Below, piece after piece: positions 23,885-31,971 of a DNA stretch of 64,000 bases; position 1 is the stretch's first letter, and the number at the start of each line of letters is the position of its first letter. Where the stretch lies: contig NZ_CP017269.1 of NCBI RefSeq assembly GCF_001750685.1, forward strand, positions 4,877,416 to 4,941,415, written 5' to 3'. Origin of the DNA: Geosporobacter ferrireducens (GTDB taxonomy: Bacteria > Bacillota > Clostridia > Peptostreptococcales > Thermotaleaceae). A model generated the notes under the pieces. That model ran no database searches, was not told the origin of the DNA, and was given only the letters and a program-made list of their open reading frames with translations. Both the position numbers and the translations under genes were made by a program.

Positions 23885-24850
23885 ATGAGTCCAGCAATTA
23901 AAAAAGTATTATCGGTAGTATTGGTACTTGCTCTAAGCTTTGCTTTAGGGGCATGTGGTGCTACAGAAAAAGCTAGCTTTCCGGAAAAGACAATACAGGT
24001 CATCGTTCCTTATGCAGCCGGTGGCGGGACCGATGTAGTTGCAAGAGCTGTTGCAGACGCTTCTAAGAATCATTTTCCACAGCCAGTAGTTGTTGTAAAT
24101 AAGACTGGTGCCGGTGGAGCTGTTGGTATGGGTGAAGGGGCCAACGCCAAGGCTGATGGATATACTGTAACAATGATAACGGTAGAACTTACAACGCTTC
24201 CGCCTCAGGGTCTTGCACCATTTACCAATGCAGACTTTAAACCGATTATGCAGATCAATGCGGAGCCTGCTGCGATCACAGTAAAGGCAGATGCACCTTG
24301 GAACACCGTTGAAGAATTTTTAGCCTATTCAAAGGAAAACGAAGGGCAGGTTAAAGTAGGTAACTCAGGAGTTGGAGCGATATGGCATCTGGCGGCAGCT
24401 GCGATCGAAACAAAAACAGGGGCTAAATTCAATCATATACCCTATGAAGGTGCAGCACCTGCGATTGCAGCGCTTCTTGGCGGACATATTGATGCGGTAA
24501 CAGTAAGTCCTGCTGAAGTTGCTTCACAGGTTAAAGGCGGCCAACTAAAAATTCTTGGTGTAGTAGCAGATGAAAGATCTAAGAACTTCCCGGATGTGCC
24601 AACGCTAAAGGAAAAGGGATATGATGTTGCAGTGGGTACTTGGAGAGGGTTAGCAGTTCCTAAAGATACGCCGGACGACATCGTGAAAATCTTAAGCGAA
24701 GGATTTACAAAAGCAGTTAATGAGGATGCATTTAAGTCATTTATGGAGACAAATGGGTTAACGATTGCTGTTCTTGATAGTGCCCAGTATACAGAGAAAA
24801 TTGAAAATGATAATAAACTGTTTAAGGAACTAATCGATCAAATAAAGTAA
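23885..24850 (+). CDS. tctC: Tripartite tricarboxylate transporter receptor, TctC/Bug family lipoprotein
   Basis: Extracytoplasmic solute receptor of 321 aa. The signal peptide ends in LSFALGAC (Cys about 20). Bug-family landmarks are VIVPYAAGGGTDVVARAVAD near residue 38, VNKTGAGGAVGMG near 72, and LLGGHIDAVTVSPAEVASQ near 195. Such proteins bind mono-, di- or tricarboxylic and sugar acids and deliver them to a TctAB permease, both encoded next. GGAGGTATAG precedes the start. In this locus the ligand is probably a uronate or deoxy-keto-uronate. A stable hairpin after the gene would protect its mRNA and favour excess receptor over permease. Confidence 0.88.
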   Translation: MSPAIKKVLSVVLVLALSFALGACGATEKASFPEKTIQVIVPYAAGGGTDVVARAVADASKNHFPQPVVVVNKTGAGGAVGMGEGANAKADGYTVTMITVELTTLPPQGLAPFTNADFKPIMQINAEPAAITVKADAPWNTVEEFLAYSKENEGQVKVGNSGVGAIWHLAAAAIETKTGAKFNHIPYEGAAPAIAALLGGHIDAVTVSPAEVASQVKGGQLKILGVVADERSKNFPDVPTLKEKGYDVAVGTWRGLAVPKDTPDDIVKILSEGFTKAVNEDAFKSFMETNGLTIAVLDSAQYTEKIENDNKLFKELIDQIK

Positions 24851-24875
24851 TGATTTTTAACAAGTATGATCCACT

Positions 24876-24910
24876 TAGTAATAAGCAGGAAACATCCCTG
24901 CTTATTACTA
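24876..24910 (+). other. Intercistronic hairpin between tctC and tctB
   Basis: A perfect 14-base stem (24876-24889 with 24897-24910, inner sequence TAAGCAGG/CCTGCTTA) with a seven-base loop and no T-run. It is suited to stabilising the upstream receptor mRNA or partly terminating transcription, a common arrangement after receptor genes. Confidence 0.7.
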
Positions 24911-24940
24911 CTTATTAATAAAAAATTGGAGGTGATAGCG

Positions 24941-25393
24941 TTGAAGAAGGGGAATTTAATTTCCGCTTGTTTGTTTATTATACTTGGTATATATGTCACT
25001 ATGCTATCGAATAAATTTCCTAATCCAGGAGGAGACCAAGTTACTGGACCGGATTTTTTTCCAAAGGTATTGTCAGGAATTTTAATCGCTCTTAGTATAC
25101 TGCTCTTTGTTTCTACTGTTTTAAACAAGGAAGATAGGCAAGTTGGGTTGCTAGAAAAAAGTGCAATAAAGGCTTATATAACGATGGCAGCTTTAATACT
25201 TTATTTGGTTGCTATCAATATAGTAGGCTTTGCTATTGCTACACCTGTATTCCTATTTGGTCTTATCCGGTTCTATGGAATGGAAAATTACGTTAAAATT
25301 GCAGCATCGTCTGTTCTTGCAACGGCTATTATCTATGGGGTATTTAAAGTGCTGCTGGCAGTACCATTACCAATGGGAATTTTATTTGGATAG
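24941..25393 (+). CDS. tctB: Tripartite tricarboxylate transporter small membrane subunit TctB
   Basis: A 150-aa membrane protein with four hydrophobic helices, the normal size and layout of TctB. It starts KKGNLISACLFIILGIY, and helix 1 is followed by the typical GPDFFPKVLSGILIALSI. The start is TTG at 24941, preceded by GGAGGTGAT; no ATG is suitably placed, and the in-frame region upstream is taken by a hairpin. It pairs with TctA, which begins ten bases after its stop. Lower use of a TTG start fits the need for less permease than receptor. Confidence 0.85.
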   Translation: MKKGNLISACLFIILGIYVTMLSNKFPNPGGDQVTGPDFFPKVLSGILIALSILLFVSTVLNKEDRQVGLLEKSAIKAYITMAALILYLVAINIVGFAIATPVFLFGLIRFYGMENYVKIAASSVLATAIIYGVFKVLLAVPLPMGILFG

Positions 25394-25403
25394 GAGGTAA
25401 AAC

Positions 25404-26912
25404 ATGTTTTCTTTACTTGCACATGGCTTTATAACAGTTCTAAATTTTAAAGTGTTGTTAATGATTGTATGTGGCGTTGCTGCCGGTATTGCCATAGGTG
25501 CACTTCCCGGATTAACTGCAACCATGGGTGTAGCTCTCTTATTACCACTGACCTTTGGTATGGATCCTGTTTCAGGAATATTACTGCTGCTAGGAATTTA
25601 TGCAGGTGCTATATATGGGGGATCCATCTCGGCGATATTGCTTAAAACCCCTGGAACACCGGCTGCAGCCGCTACAGCAATGGATGGATTTGAAATGGCG
25701 AAGAGAGGTGAAGCTGGAAGAGCACTAGGGATCTCCACGGTTTCTTCTTTCGGTGGAGGATTTATTAGTGTTATTCTGCTGATACTTATTTCTCCTCAAC
25801 TTGCAAAGGTGGCTCTAAAATTTAGTGCGCCGGAGTATTTTGGCCTCGCTATGTTTGGACTTAGTATCATTGCAAGTATTTCTGGAAAATCGCTGTTAAA
25901 GGGTCTTATTGCCGGAGTTGTAGGCTTAATCGTGTCAACTATTGGTATTGACCTTGTTACCGGTTATCCAAGGTTTACTTTCGGTAATATTAACTTATTT
26001 AACGGACTATCTTTTATTCCCGTTATGATAGGCTTATTTGCATTATCCCAGGCATTTTCCAGCATTGAAAATATGCTTAAAAAAGTAGATATTAAACAGT
26101 CTGTAGAAAGGGTGCTTCCTACACTTAGTGATCTAAAGGCAATTTTGCCCTCTGTCTTACGATCTGGTATCATCGGAACTTTTATAGGGATCATCCCAGG
26201 AGCTGGAGGCGATATTGGAGCTTTTGTATCCTACAATGAAGCAAAAAGATTTTCTAAACATCCAGAAAAATTTGGTACAGGGATACCAGAAGCCATTGCA
26301 GCTCCAGAAGCAGGAAATAATGGGGTTACAGGAGGAGCTATGGTACCGCTGCTTACTTTGGGAATTCCGGGAGATGCTGTTGCAGCAATCATGCTAGGCG
26401 CCCTGATCATGCAAGGACTTCAGCCAGGACCTTTGTTATTCAGAGATCACGGGCCTTTAGTCTATACAATATTTGCAGGATTCTTAATGGCTAACGTATT
26501 TATGCTAATTTTAGGATTGGTAGGTATCCGGTTTTTTACGAAGATAATAGCGATACCTTCCTATATACTGACACCGGTAATATTTGTACTCTGTATTGTA
26601 GGTTCTTATGCGATCAACAATAATTTCTTCGATGTGAAGGTTATGTTCATAAGCGGGATTATTGGCTATTTAATGGAAAAGCTTGAATTCCCGGCTTCTC
26701 CGGTTGTGCTTGCTTTAATATTGGGTCCGATGGCTGAAAGAGAACTTCGGAAAGCACTTATCATGTCTGGAGGACAAATAAGTGTATTATTTACCAGACC
26801 TATTAGTGCGACACTTCTGATCATTGCTACTATAACACTATTTATGCCGATCATAAAAAACATAAGATCTAAAATTAAAGAAAAAAAGGATGAGAGTAAA
26901 TGCTTGCAGTAA
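25404..26912 (+). CDS. tctA: Tripartite tricarboxylate transporter large membrane subunit TctA
   Basis: A 502-aa permease with about twelve helices, driving uptake with an ion gradient. Family signatures are ALPGLTATMGVALLLPLTFG near residue 33, IYGGSISAILLKTPGTPAAA near 71, and in the second half GIIPGAGGDIGAFVSYNEAK near 260 and TLGIPGDAVAAIMLGAL near 318. AGGAGGTAAAAC precedes the ATG. Its end overlaps the start of the kinase gene by 13 bases, so the two are translationally coupled. Most TTT systems studied carry citrate, tartrate or aromatic acids; placement in a KDG locus suggests a sugar-acid substrate. Confidence 0.9.
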   Translation: MFSLLAHGFITVLNFKVLLMIVCGVAAGIAIGALPGLTATMGVALLLPLTFGMDPVSGILLLLGIYAGAIYGGSISAILLKTPGTPAAAATAMDGFEMAKRGEAGRALGISTVSSFGGGFISVILLILISPQLAKVALKFSAPEYFGLAMFGLSIIASISGKSLLKGLIAGVVGLIVSTIGIDLVTGYPRFTFGNINLFNGLSFIPVMIGLFALSQAFSSIENMLKKVDIKQSVERVLPTLSDLKAILPSVLRSGIIGTFIGIIPGAGGDIGAFVSYNEAKRFSKHPEKFGTGIPEAIAAPEAGNNGVTGGAMVPLLTLGIPGDAVAAIMLGALIMQGLQPGPLLFRDHGPLVYTIFAGFLMANVFMLILGLVGIRFFTKIIAIPSYILTPVIFVLCIVGSYAINNNFFDVKVMFISGIIGYLMEKLEFPASPVVLALILGPMAERELRKALIMSGGQISVLFTRPISATLLIIATITLFMPIIKNIRSKIKEKKDESKCLQ

Positions 26913-27907
26913 CGGTAGATGTAGGAACAACAAACAGTCGTATAAGAGTTATAGAAGATGGAGAAATACTGTCTATGGTTAAATCTGAAGTAGGCATTAA
27001 AGATGTGGCTATAACAGGCAGTAAGGAAATATTGGAGTCGGCATTGTCAAAAATCATTTATCAAGGCCTTTTAAATGCTAAAAGAGAAATAGACGAGGTT
27101 GAATTTTTTGTTGCATCAGGTATGATTACGTCAAACTTAGGGTTAGTTGAGATACCCCACAGAATCAGCCCTGTATCCATGGATGACTTGACGAAGGGCA
27201 TTGTTAAAAAGGAATTTGAATGGATAAAGAATATCCCCTTTTATTTTATTCCAGGTGTTAAGAATGGTGTAGAAGTGCCCTGTATGGATCGTTTGGATCA
27301 GATAGATGTGATGAGAGGAGAGGAAGTAGAGGCTTTTGGAATTATGGAATTATGCAAAATAGAAGGCCCTGCTCTAATGATACTCCCAGGATCACATACA
27401 AAGTTTGTATATATCGGCAAGAAAAATGAGATTGAAAAATGTTCAACAACAATGCTAGGTGAATTTTTGCATGCACTTTCAAAATCCACAATTCTTTCGA
27501 ATTCTATTCCATCCAATTTGGTATCCAATGTAGATGAAGAATATGTTGTACGAGGCATAGACTTTGAAAGAAAAAATGGGGTTACAAAGGCAGCCTTTGC
27601 TGCTAGATTGATGGATATTTCTATGAACACTACACCGAATCAGAGGGCAAACTTTTTGGCTGGGGCATTGGTTTCTAACGACATAGGGCCTAAAATTATG
27701 TTGGATATTAACGAAGGTGGATATAAACAAATTATCATAGGAGGATCCTCTCCGTTAAAAGATATATTTAAGATTGTGTTGGAAAATAAGGGACTAAAAA
27801 ACACTACGATAACATTGCTTACAGACGATATAACGGACAGGGCATCTTCTGTTGGATCGTTAAAAATCGTAGAGGGCATGCGAAAAGCTGAGTGTGTTTT
27901 AGTCTAA
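26900..27907 (+). CDS. dgoK: 2-keto-3-deoxy-sugar-acid kinase, DgoK family
   Basis: A 335-aa ASKHA-fold kinase. VTVDVGTTNSRIRVIEDGEI at the start is the phosphate-1 loop; LPGSHTKFVYIG near residue 158 and the glycine-rich IIIGGSSPLKDIF near 277 complete the ATP site. DgoK proteins phosphorylate 2-keto-3-deoxygalactonate. Here no KdgK (PfkB-type) gene is present, and the neighbours (KduI, an SDR, KDPG aldolase) make 2-keto-3-deoxygluconate, so this kinase probably works on that epimer or on both. The start overlaps tctA by 13 bases, with AAAAGGATGAGAG as its ribosome site. The assignment to KDG is inferred. Confidence 0.8.
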   Translation: MLAVTVDVGTTNSRIRVIEDGEILSMVKSEVGIKDVAITGSKEILESALSKIIYQGLLNAKREIDEVEFFVASGMITSNLGLVEIPHRISPVSMDDLTKGIVKKEFEWIKNIPFYFIPGVKNGVEVPCMDRLDQIDVMRGEEVEAFGIMELCKIEGPALMILPGSHTKFVYIGKKNEIEKCSTTMLGEFLHALSKSTILSNSIPSNLVSNVDEEYVVRGIDFERKNGVTKAAFAARLMDISMNTTPNQRANFLAGALVSNDIGPKIMLDINEGGYKQIIIGGSSPLKDIFKIVLENKGLKNTTITLLTDDITDRASSVGSLKIVEGMRKAECVLV

Positions 27908-27992
27908 AATAGATGCTGAAGCTTATTTGTTGAGAGTTGTTAAACCGCTTGGCAATAAGATTATAATAAAAAATTTTGAGGAGGATAATTTT

Positions 27993-28736
27993 ATGCAAAA
28001 TAAAAAAGTTCTATTAATCACAGGTGCTACAAGAGGAATCGGTCTTACAACGGCTATCAGATTTGCGAAAGAGGGATATGTACTCGCTATAAACGGTATT
28101 GATGAGCATGCTGGAAAAGAGGCTATTGCTCAGCTTGAAAGCCAAGGTTATGAAGCAAGTTTTTTCTTGGCAGATGTTACAAAGGAAGAACAAGTAAATA
28201 AAATGGTAAAGGCAGTTGCAGAAAAATATGGCAGAATCGATGTACTTGTAAATAATGCAGGAGGACTTCTCGGGAGATACCCTGTAGAAGAAATGAATAC
28301 AGCTTTTTGGAATAAAGTATTGGATTTAAATCTTCACAATCCATTTTATTGTACACGGGCAGTTACACCATACATGAAGAACACAGGAGGAAGTATTATC
28401 AACATTACTTCCATCGCAGCTTATAATGGCGGAGGTCCCGGGATTGCAGCATATGCAGTAGCAAAAGCAGGAATACTGGCATTTACAAGGTCTACAGCTA
28501 AGGAATTGATGCCGCTTAATATAAGAGTAAATGCAGTATCCCCAGGGGTGATTGATACAGAATTCCATAGTCAAACCAATAAAGAACTTATGGAAAGCTG
28601 GAAACAAGGAATACCAGCAAAGCGTTTTGGAACAGCGGAAGAAGTAGCTAACGTTATCTACTTTTTGACCTCTGAGCAAGCCTCTTATTTAGTTGGAGAA
28701 GTTATTCAAATTAATGGAGGTCAAGATTTTAGATAA
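27993..28736 (+). CDS. Short-chain dehydrogenase/reductase, probable KduD
   Basis: A 247-aa NAD(P)-dependent oxidoreductase with a Rossmann fold. The cofactor loop is TGATRGIG at residues 10-17, VNNAGG near 86, the catalytic serine in IINITSIAAYN near 140, and the YxxxK pair in AAYAVAKAG near 155. SPGVIDTEF and the C-terminal GEVIQINGGQD are standard. Its place between the kinase and kduI suggests it is the 2-dehydro-3-deoxy-gluconate-forming reductase (KduD), acting on the product of KduI. Sequence alone does not separate it from FabG-type reductases. GAGGAGGATAA precedes the ATG at 27993. Confidence 0.8.
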   Translation: MQNKKVLLITGATRGIGLTTAIRFAKEGYVLAINGIDEHAGKEAIAQLESQGYEASFFLADVTKEEQVNKMVKAVAEKYGRIDVLVNNAGGLLGRYPVEEMNTAFWNKVLDLNLHNPFYCTRAVTPYMKNTGGSIINITSIAAYNGGGPGIAAYAVAKAGILAFTRSTAKELMPLNIRVNAVSPGVIDTEFHSQTNKELMESWKQGIPAKRFGTAEEVANVIYFLTSEQASYLVGEVIQINGGQDFR

Positions 28737-28801
28737 TTATATAGTAAAAGGACATTAGGATTTTATATAGAGGATTTTTTCTCGATTTTCTTCCCCACCC
28801 A

Positions 28802-28855
28802 TGAGAAGAGCTGTCCTTGTCTAAATATTATTCAGGCAAGTGCAGCTTTTTCTCA
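28802..28855 (+). terminator. Long imperfect hairpin between the SDR gene and kduI
   Basis: TGAGAA-G-AGCTG (28802-28813) pairs with CAGCT-TT-TTCTCA (28843-28855), with further CTTG/CAAG pairing inside. No T-run follows, so it may stabilise or attenuate rather than stop transcription. A T-rich stretch lies just before it. Confidence 0.45.
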
Positions 28856-28917
28856 CATTAGCATAAGGTATGAGAAAAGTTGCATAGAACAAAATACTAC
28901 GATAGGAGGTTTACAGA

Positions 28918-29745
28918 ATGGAAGAAAGAAATATGACCCATCCGAAAGATGCACAGCAATACAATACGGATCGGATAAGAGAAGAATATTTGGTTGAAAA
29001 TCTATTTGTGATAGATGAAATTAAGACTGTTTACAGCTATGGAGACCGAATGATCATCGGTGGTGCATACCCTAAAACTAGCTTAAATCTTACATTAATA
29101 GAAGTGTTGAAAAGTGAAATTTTTCTTGAAAGAAGAGAAATGGGCGTAATAAACATTGGAGGACCAGGCATCATTATTGCTGATGGTATTGAATATACAA
29201 TGGATAACAAAGATGGACTTTATATTGGAATGGGAACGAAGGAGATTACTTTTGTCAGTGTAGACGCCGAAAATCTGTCTAAATTTTATTTTATAAGTAC
29301 GACTGCTCACTGTGCTTATGAAACGAGCAAAATAAATCACAGTGATGTGGATGCAATGGAACTTGGAACACAGGAATCCTCAAATCAAAGAATCCTATAT
29401 AAATATATACACCCTGACAGTATAAAAAGCTGCCAGCTTCTGATGGGTATGACCACCTTAAAACCTGGCAGTGTATGGAACAGTATACCACCGCATGCCC
29501 ATAGCAATCGGAGTGAGGTTTACCTGTATTTTGACCTACCGGAGCAAGAGGTCGTATTTCATTTTATGGGAAAGCCAACACAGACAAGACATATCCTGGT
29601 CAAAAACGAGCAAGCTGTTATCTCACCATACTGGTCCATCCACAGCGGCGTTGGGACTAAAAACTACTCTTTTCTATGGGCAATGGCTGGAGAAAATCAA
29701 CTGTTTAGTGATGCGAATTCAATTGAACTGAAAGACCTAAAATAG
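28918..29745 (+). CDS. kduI: 5-keto-4-deoxyuronate isomerase KduI
   Basis: A 275-aa cupin-type zinc enzyme that converts 4-deoxy-L-threo-5-hexosulose uronate (from unsaturated uronides of pectin or glycosaminoglycans) to 3-deoxy-D-glycero-2,5-hexodiulosonate. Family blocks are NTDRIREEYLVENLFV near residue 18, the metal-site PPHAHSNRSEVYLYFD near 190 and SPYWSIHSGVGTKNYSF near 240, giving the His-His-Glu-His ligands. The length equals the E. coli enzyme (278 aa). ATAGGAGGTTTAC precedes the ATG. With the SDR, DgoK-type kinase and aldolase it completes a path from unsaturated uronate to pyruvate and glyceraldehyde 3-phosphate. The polysaccharide lyases that would feed it are not in the window. 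Confidence 0.9.
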   Translation: MEERNMTHPKDAQQYNTDRIREEYLVENLFVIDEIKTVYSYGDRMIIGGAYPKTSLNLTLIEVLKSEIFLERREMGVINIGGPGIIIADGIEYTMDNKDGLYIGMGTKEITFVSVDAENLSKFYFISTTAHCAYETSKINHSDVDAMELGTQESSNQRILYKYIHPDSIKSCQLLMGMTTLKPGSVWNSIPPHAHSNRSEVYLYFDLPEQEVVFHFMGKPTQTRHILVKNEQAVISPYWSIHSGVGTKNYSFLWAMAGENQLFSDANSIELKDLK

Positions 29746-29752
29746 TAATTAT

Positions 29753-29781
29753 TTGACAACAGAAAGAATAGGGGATATAAT
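29753..29781 (+). promoter_or_regulatory. Consensus sigma-A promoter of the AEC carrier gene
   Basis: TTGACA (29753-29758) and TATAAT (29776-29781) separated by 17 bases, a perfect housekeeping promoter. It lies right after kduI, so the carrier gene can be expressed independently of the operon. Confidence 0.8.
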
Positions 29782-29827
29782 ACTGAAATATTAGAAAAAG
29801 GACGGGGCAAAGGAAGGTAAAGAATTT

Positions 29828-30763
29828 ATGGCTGATATTTTTGCAAGGATAATACCAATACTTTTACTTATTTCTATAGGTCAGTATTTTCAGTATAAAA
29901 ACACATTTCAGCAAAGTACTATCGACGAGATAAAACATTTTATAACAAATGTTGCTCTCTCCGCAGTTCTTTTTATTGCATTTATAAACATGGAATTAAA
30001 GGCAGAATATTTCATGGTTTTTGTTATTGTTTTCATTCTATTAAACGTATTGTTTTTTAGCGGATTTATGGTAAGTAAAATAAAGGGAATGAATCATCCG
30101 CTCATTCCCTTTATCGTTACAGGAAACTCCTTTGGGTTATTGGGAATCCCCTTGTTTACAACGGTGTTTGGCGCAGAGAATGTGGGCAAACTATCTATTC
30201 TTGGCGTTGGGCATGAATTTTTTATATGGCTTGTATTTATTACAATTCTGCGGGTAAAATTTAGGGAAGAGAAAATATCATTTGTTGTGATGAAAGATAT
30301 TATAAAATCACCCTTAATCATAAGTATCGCTCTAGGGATACTTTTTAACATTACGGGTCTTGGTACATTCATTCAAGAAAACCCCTTTTCAAAAGGTTTT
30401 TATATCACACTGCAATATTTATCGAGCTTGGCGACACCGCTCATTTTGATAATTATAGGATATGGGTTGAAATTTGATAAAAGATATATGAAAGAGAGTG
30501 TTTATTTTCTTTTCATACGGATGATACTAGGTTTTGTTATTGGATATGCTTTTAAAATGTTGATAATTGACCGGATTATGTCGCCGGACCCAATATTCAA
30601 TTATGCATATTTTACTTTTTTGATCCTGCCACCACCGCTTTCTTTACCTATTTTTATGGGTACCTATAGTACAAAAGAACATGAAGAACTAGCAAATAAT
30701 GTGGTTGTTGTAAGTACTGTATTTAGCATAGTTTTATATATTTTATTTGTTTTGACCCTTTAG
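29828..30763 (+). CDS. AEC (auxin efflux carrier) family transporter
   Basis: A 311-aa membrane protein with about ten helices in two five-helix halves, standard for the AEC family (malonate, malate and other organic anion carriers). Helix-break motifs include GNSFGLLGIPLFTTVFG near residue 99, and FLILPPPLSLPIFMG near 263 in the second half. GGAAGG precedes the start. It has its own strong promoter and terminator. Its position beside the uronate genes suggests export or import of a related organic acid, but the substrate cannot be told. Confidence 0.85.
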   Translation: MADIFARIIPILLLISIGQYFQYKNTFQQSTIDEIKHFITNVALSAVLFIAFINMELKAEYFMVFVIVFILLNVLFFSGFMVSKIKGMNHPLIPFIVTGNSFGLLGIPLFTTVFGAENVGKLSILGVGHEFFIWLVFITILRVKFREEKISFVVMKDIIKSPLIISIALGILFNITGLGTFIQENPFSKGFYITLQYLSSLATPLILIIIGYGLKFDKRYMKESVYFLFIRMILGFVIGYAFKMLIIDRIMSPDPIFNYAYFTFLILPPPLSLPIFMGTYSTKEHEELANNVVVVSTVFSIVLYILFVLTL

Positions 30764-30814
30764 CTTTTAATTCGTGAGAGGTAAGATATGCCCATTTAAA
30801 TTAAATACGATGAT

Positions 30815-30851
30815 AAAAAACTGTAATAAGTAAAATTGTTACAGTTTTTTT
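30815..30851 (+). terminator. Terminator after the AEC carrier gene
   Basis: AAAAAACTGTAA (30815-30826) pairs with TTACAGTTTTTT (30839-30850) with a T-run; it closes the uronate region before the hydrogenase operon. Confidence 0.85.
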
Positions 30852-30963
30852 CTTTTATCGTATCTTTAAAATAATAGAAAGAAACTGTTTTAAATCCTTT
30901 ATGAATAGGAAATATTAAGAGGGATATAAATTGCTTCATTGAATAGAAGGGATGGTGAAAAGC

Positions 30964-31476
30964 ATGACAAAACCACAAACGATTAGTGTAACAAAACCGA
31001 TCGTAGAAGATTTGCCGACAGAAAAATTCGACGAATTAGAAGCATTTATCGATAATATGGAAACCACAAAAGGAGCTTTAATTGAAATCCTACATAAGGC
31101 GCAGGAGATTTTTGGATATCTCCCTCGGGATGTTCAGCTTTATGTAGCAAGAAAACTAGGCATTCCAGGCGCAGAGGTTTATGGTGTTGTAAGTTTTTAC
31201 TCCTATTTTACAACGAAACCGGGAGGAAAACATACGATGAGCGTTTGTATGGGAACAGCATGTTTTGTTAGGGGCGCAGATAAAGTTATTGAGAAGCTTA
31301 AAGAGAAGCTGGGGGTTGAATCCAATGAAATCACAAGGGATGGTCTTTTTACATTGAAAGATGTTCGATGTATCGGAGCCTGTGGCCTAGCACCGGTAGT
31401 GACAGTTGGAGATAAAGTATATGGACGTGTAAAGGAAGAGGATTTAGACGATATTATTAAAGCTTATCGTAGTTAG
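30964..31476 (+). CDS. hndA: NADP/NAD-linked [FeFe]-hydrogenase subunit A (NuoE-like)
   Basis: A 170-aa cytoplasmic subunit, homologous to NuoE, holding one [2Fe-2S] cluster. The thioredoxin-like domain has the four cysteine ligands in CMGTACFVRG near residue 95 and CIGACGLAP near 138; the helical N-terminus carries LIEILHKAQEIFGYLP and VYGVVSFYSYFTTKPGGKH. It passes electrons between the NuoF-like subunit and the hydrogenase. Four genes follow the hndABCD order of Desulfovibrio and clostridial bifurcating hydrogenases. I favour the ATG at 30964 (after GGTGA) over that at 30952. Hydrogenase operon, first gene. Confidence 0.88.
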   Translation: MTKPQTISVTKPIVEDLPTEKFDELEAFIDNMETTKGALIEILHKAQEIFGYLPRDVQLYVARKLGIPGAEVYGVVSFYSYFTTKPGGKHTMSVCMGTACFVRGADKVIEKLKEKLGVESNEITRDGLFTLKDVRCIGACGLAPVVTVGDKVYGRVKEEDLDDIIKAYRS

Positions 31477-31487
31477 GAGGTATGAAG

Positions 31488-31880
31488 GTGAAGGTAAAAT
31501 CTTTAGAGGAATTAAGGAAAATCAGGGAAGCCCATCAGGATAAGGTGAGTTTACGAGATTATGGAGAAGTAACAGGGGACAAAATAGAAATTTTGATTGG
31601 TATGGCAACCTGTGGAATTTCATCAGGCGCAAGAGAAACGCTAAATACCTTTGTAGAGGAACTAGCAAAAGAAAAGATAGATAATGTAAGAGTAGTGCCG
31701 GTAGGTTGTATCGGCTACTGTCATTCAGAACCTACAGTACAGGTGAATGCTCCAGGTCATAAACCGGTATTGTATGGAAAAGTAAAAGCAAATAAAGTAC
31801 ATGAGATTATTGAAAAGCATATAAAAGGTGGAACACCAGTAGAAAGTTTGGTATTACATATTGATTTTGAAAGGGCTTAA
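31488..31880 (+). CDS. hndB: Hydrogenase subunit B, [2Fe-2S] ferredoxin-like
   Basis: A 130-aa thioredoxin-like ferredoxin subunit. Cysteine ligands are in IGMATCGISSGA near residue 37 and VVPVGCIGYCHSEP near 75. HndB subunits accompany four-subunit hydrogenases and may shuttle electrons or stabilise the complex. AGGAGG lies only one base before the ATG at 31482 but seven bases before the in-frame GTG at 31488, so I take GTG as the start. It lies 11 bases after hndA and 91 before hndC. Confidence 0.85.
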   Translation: MKVKSLEELRKIREAHQDKVSLRDYGEVTGDKIEILIGMATCGISSGARETLNTFVEELAKEKIDNVRVVPVGCIGYCHSEPTVQVNAPGHKPVLYGKVKANKVHEIIEKHIKGGTPVESLVLHIDFERA

Positions 31881-31971
31881 TCAAACTAAAAAGTGTTGTG
31901 ATTTGCAATAAAAAGGCTGCCTAATAAGTTCAATCTCAACCGGAAGCTTAATTTAGTAAAGGAGGTTAGTC

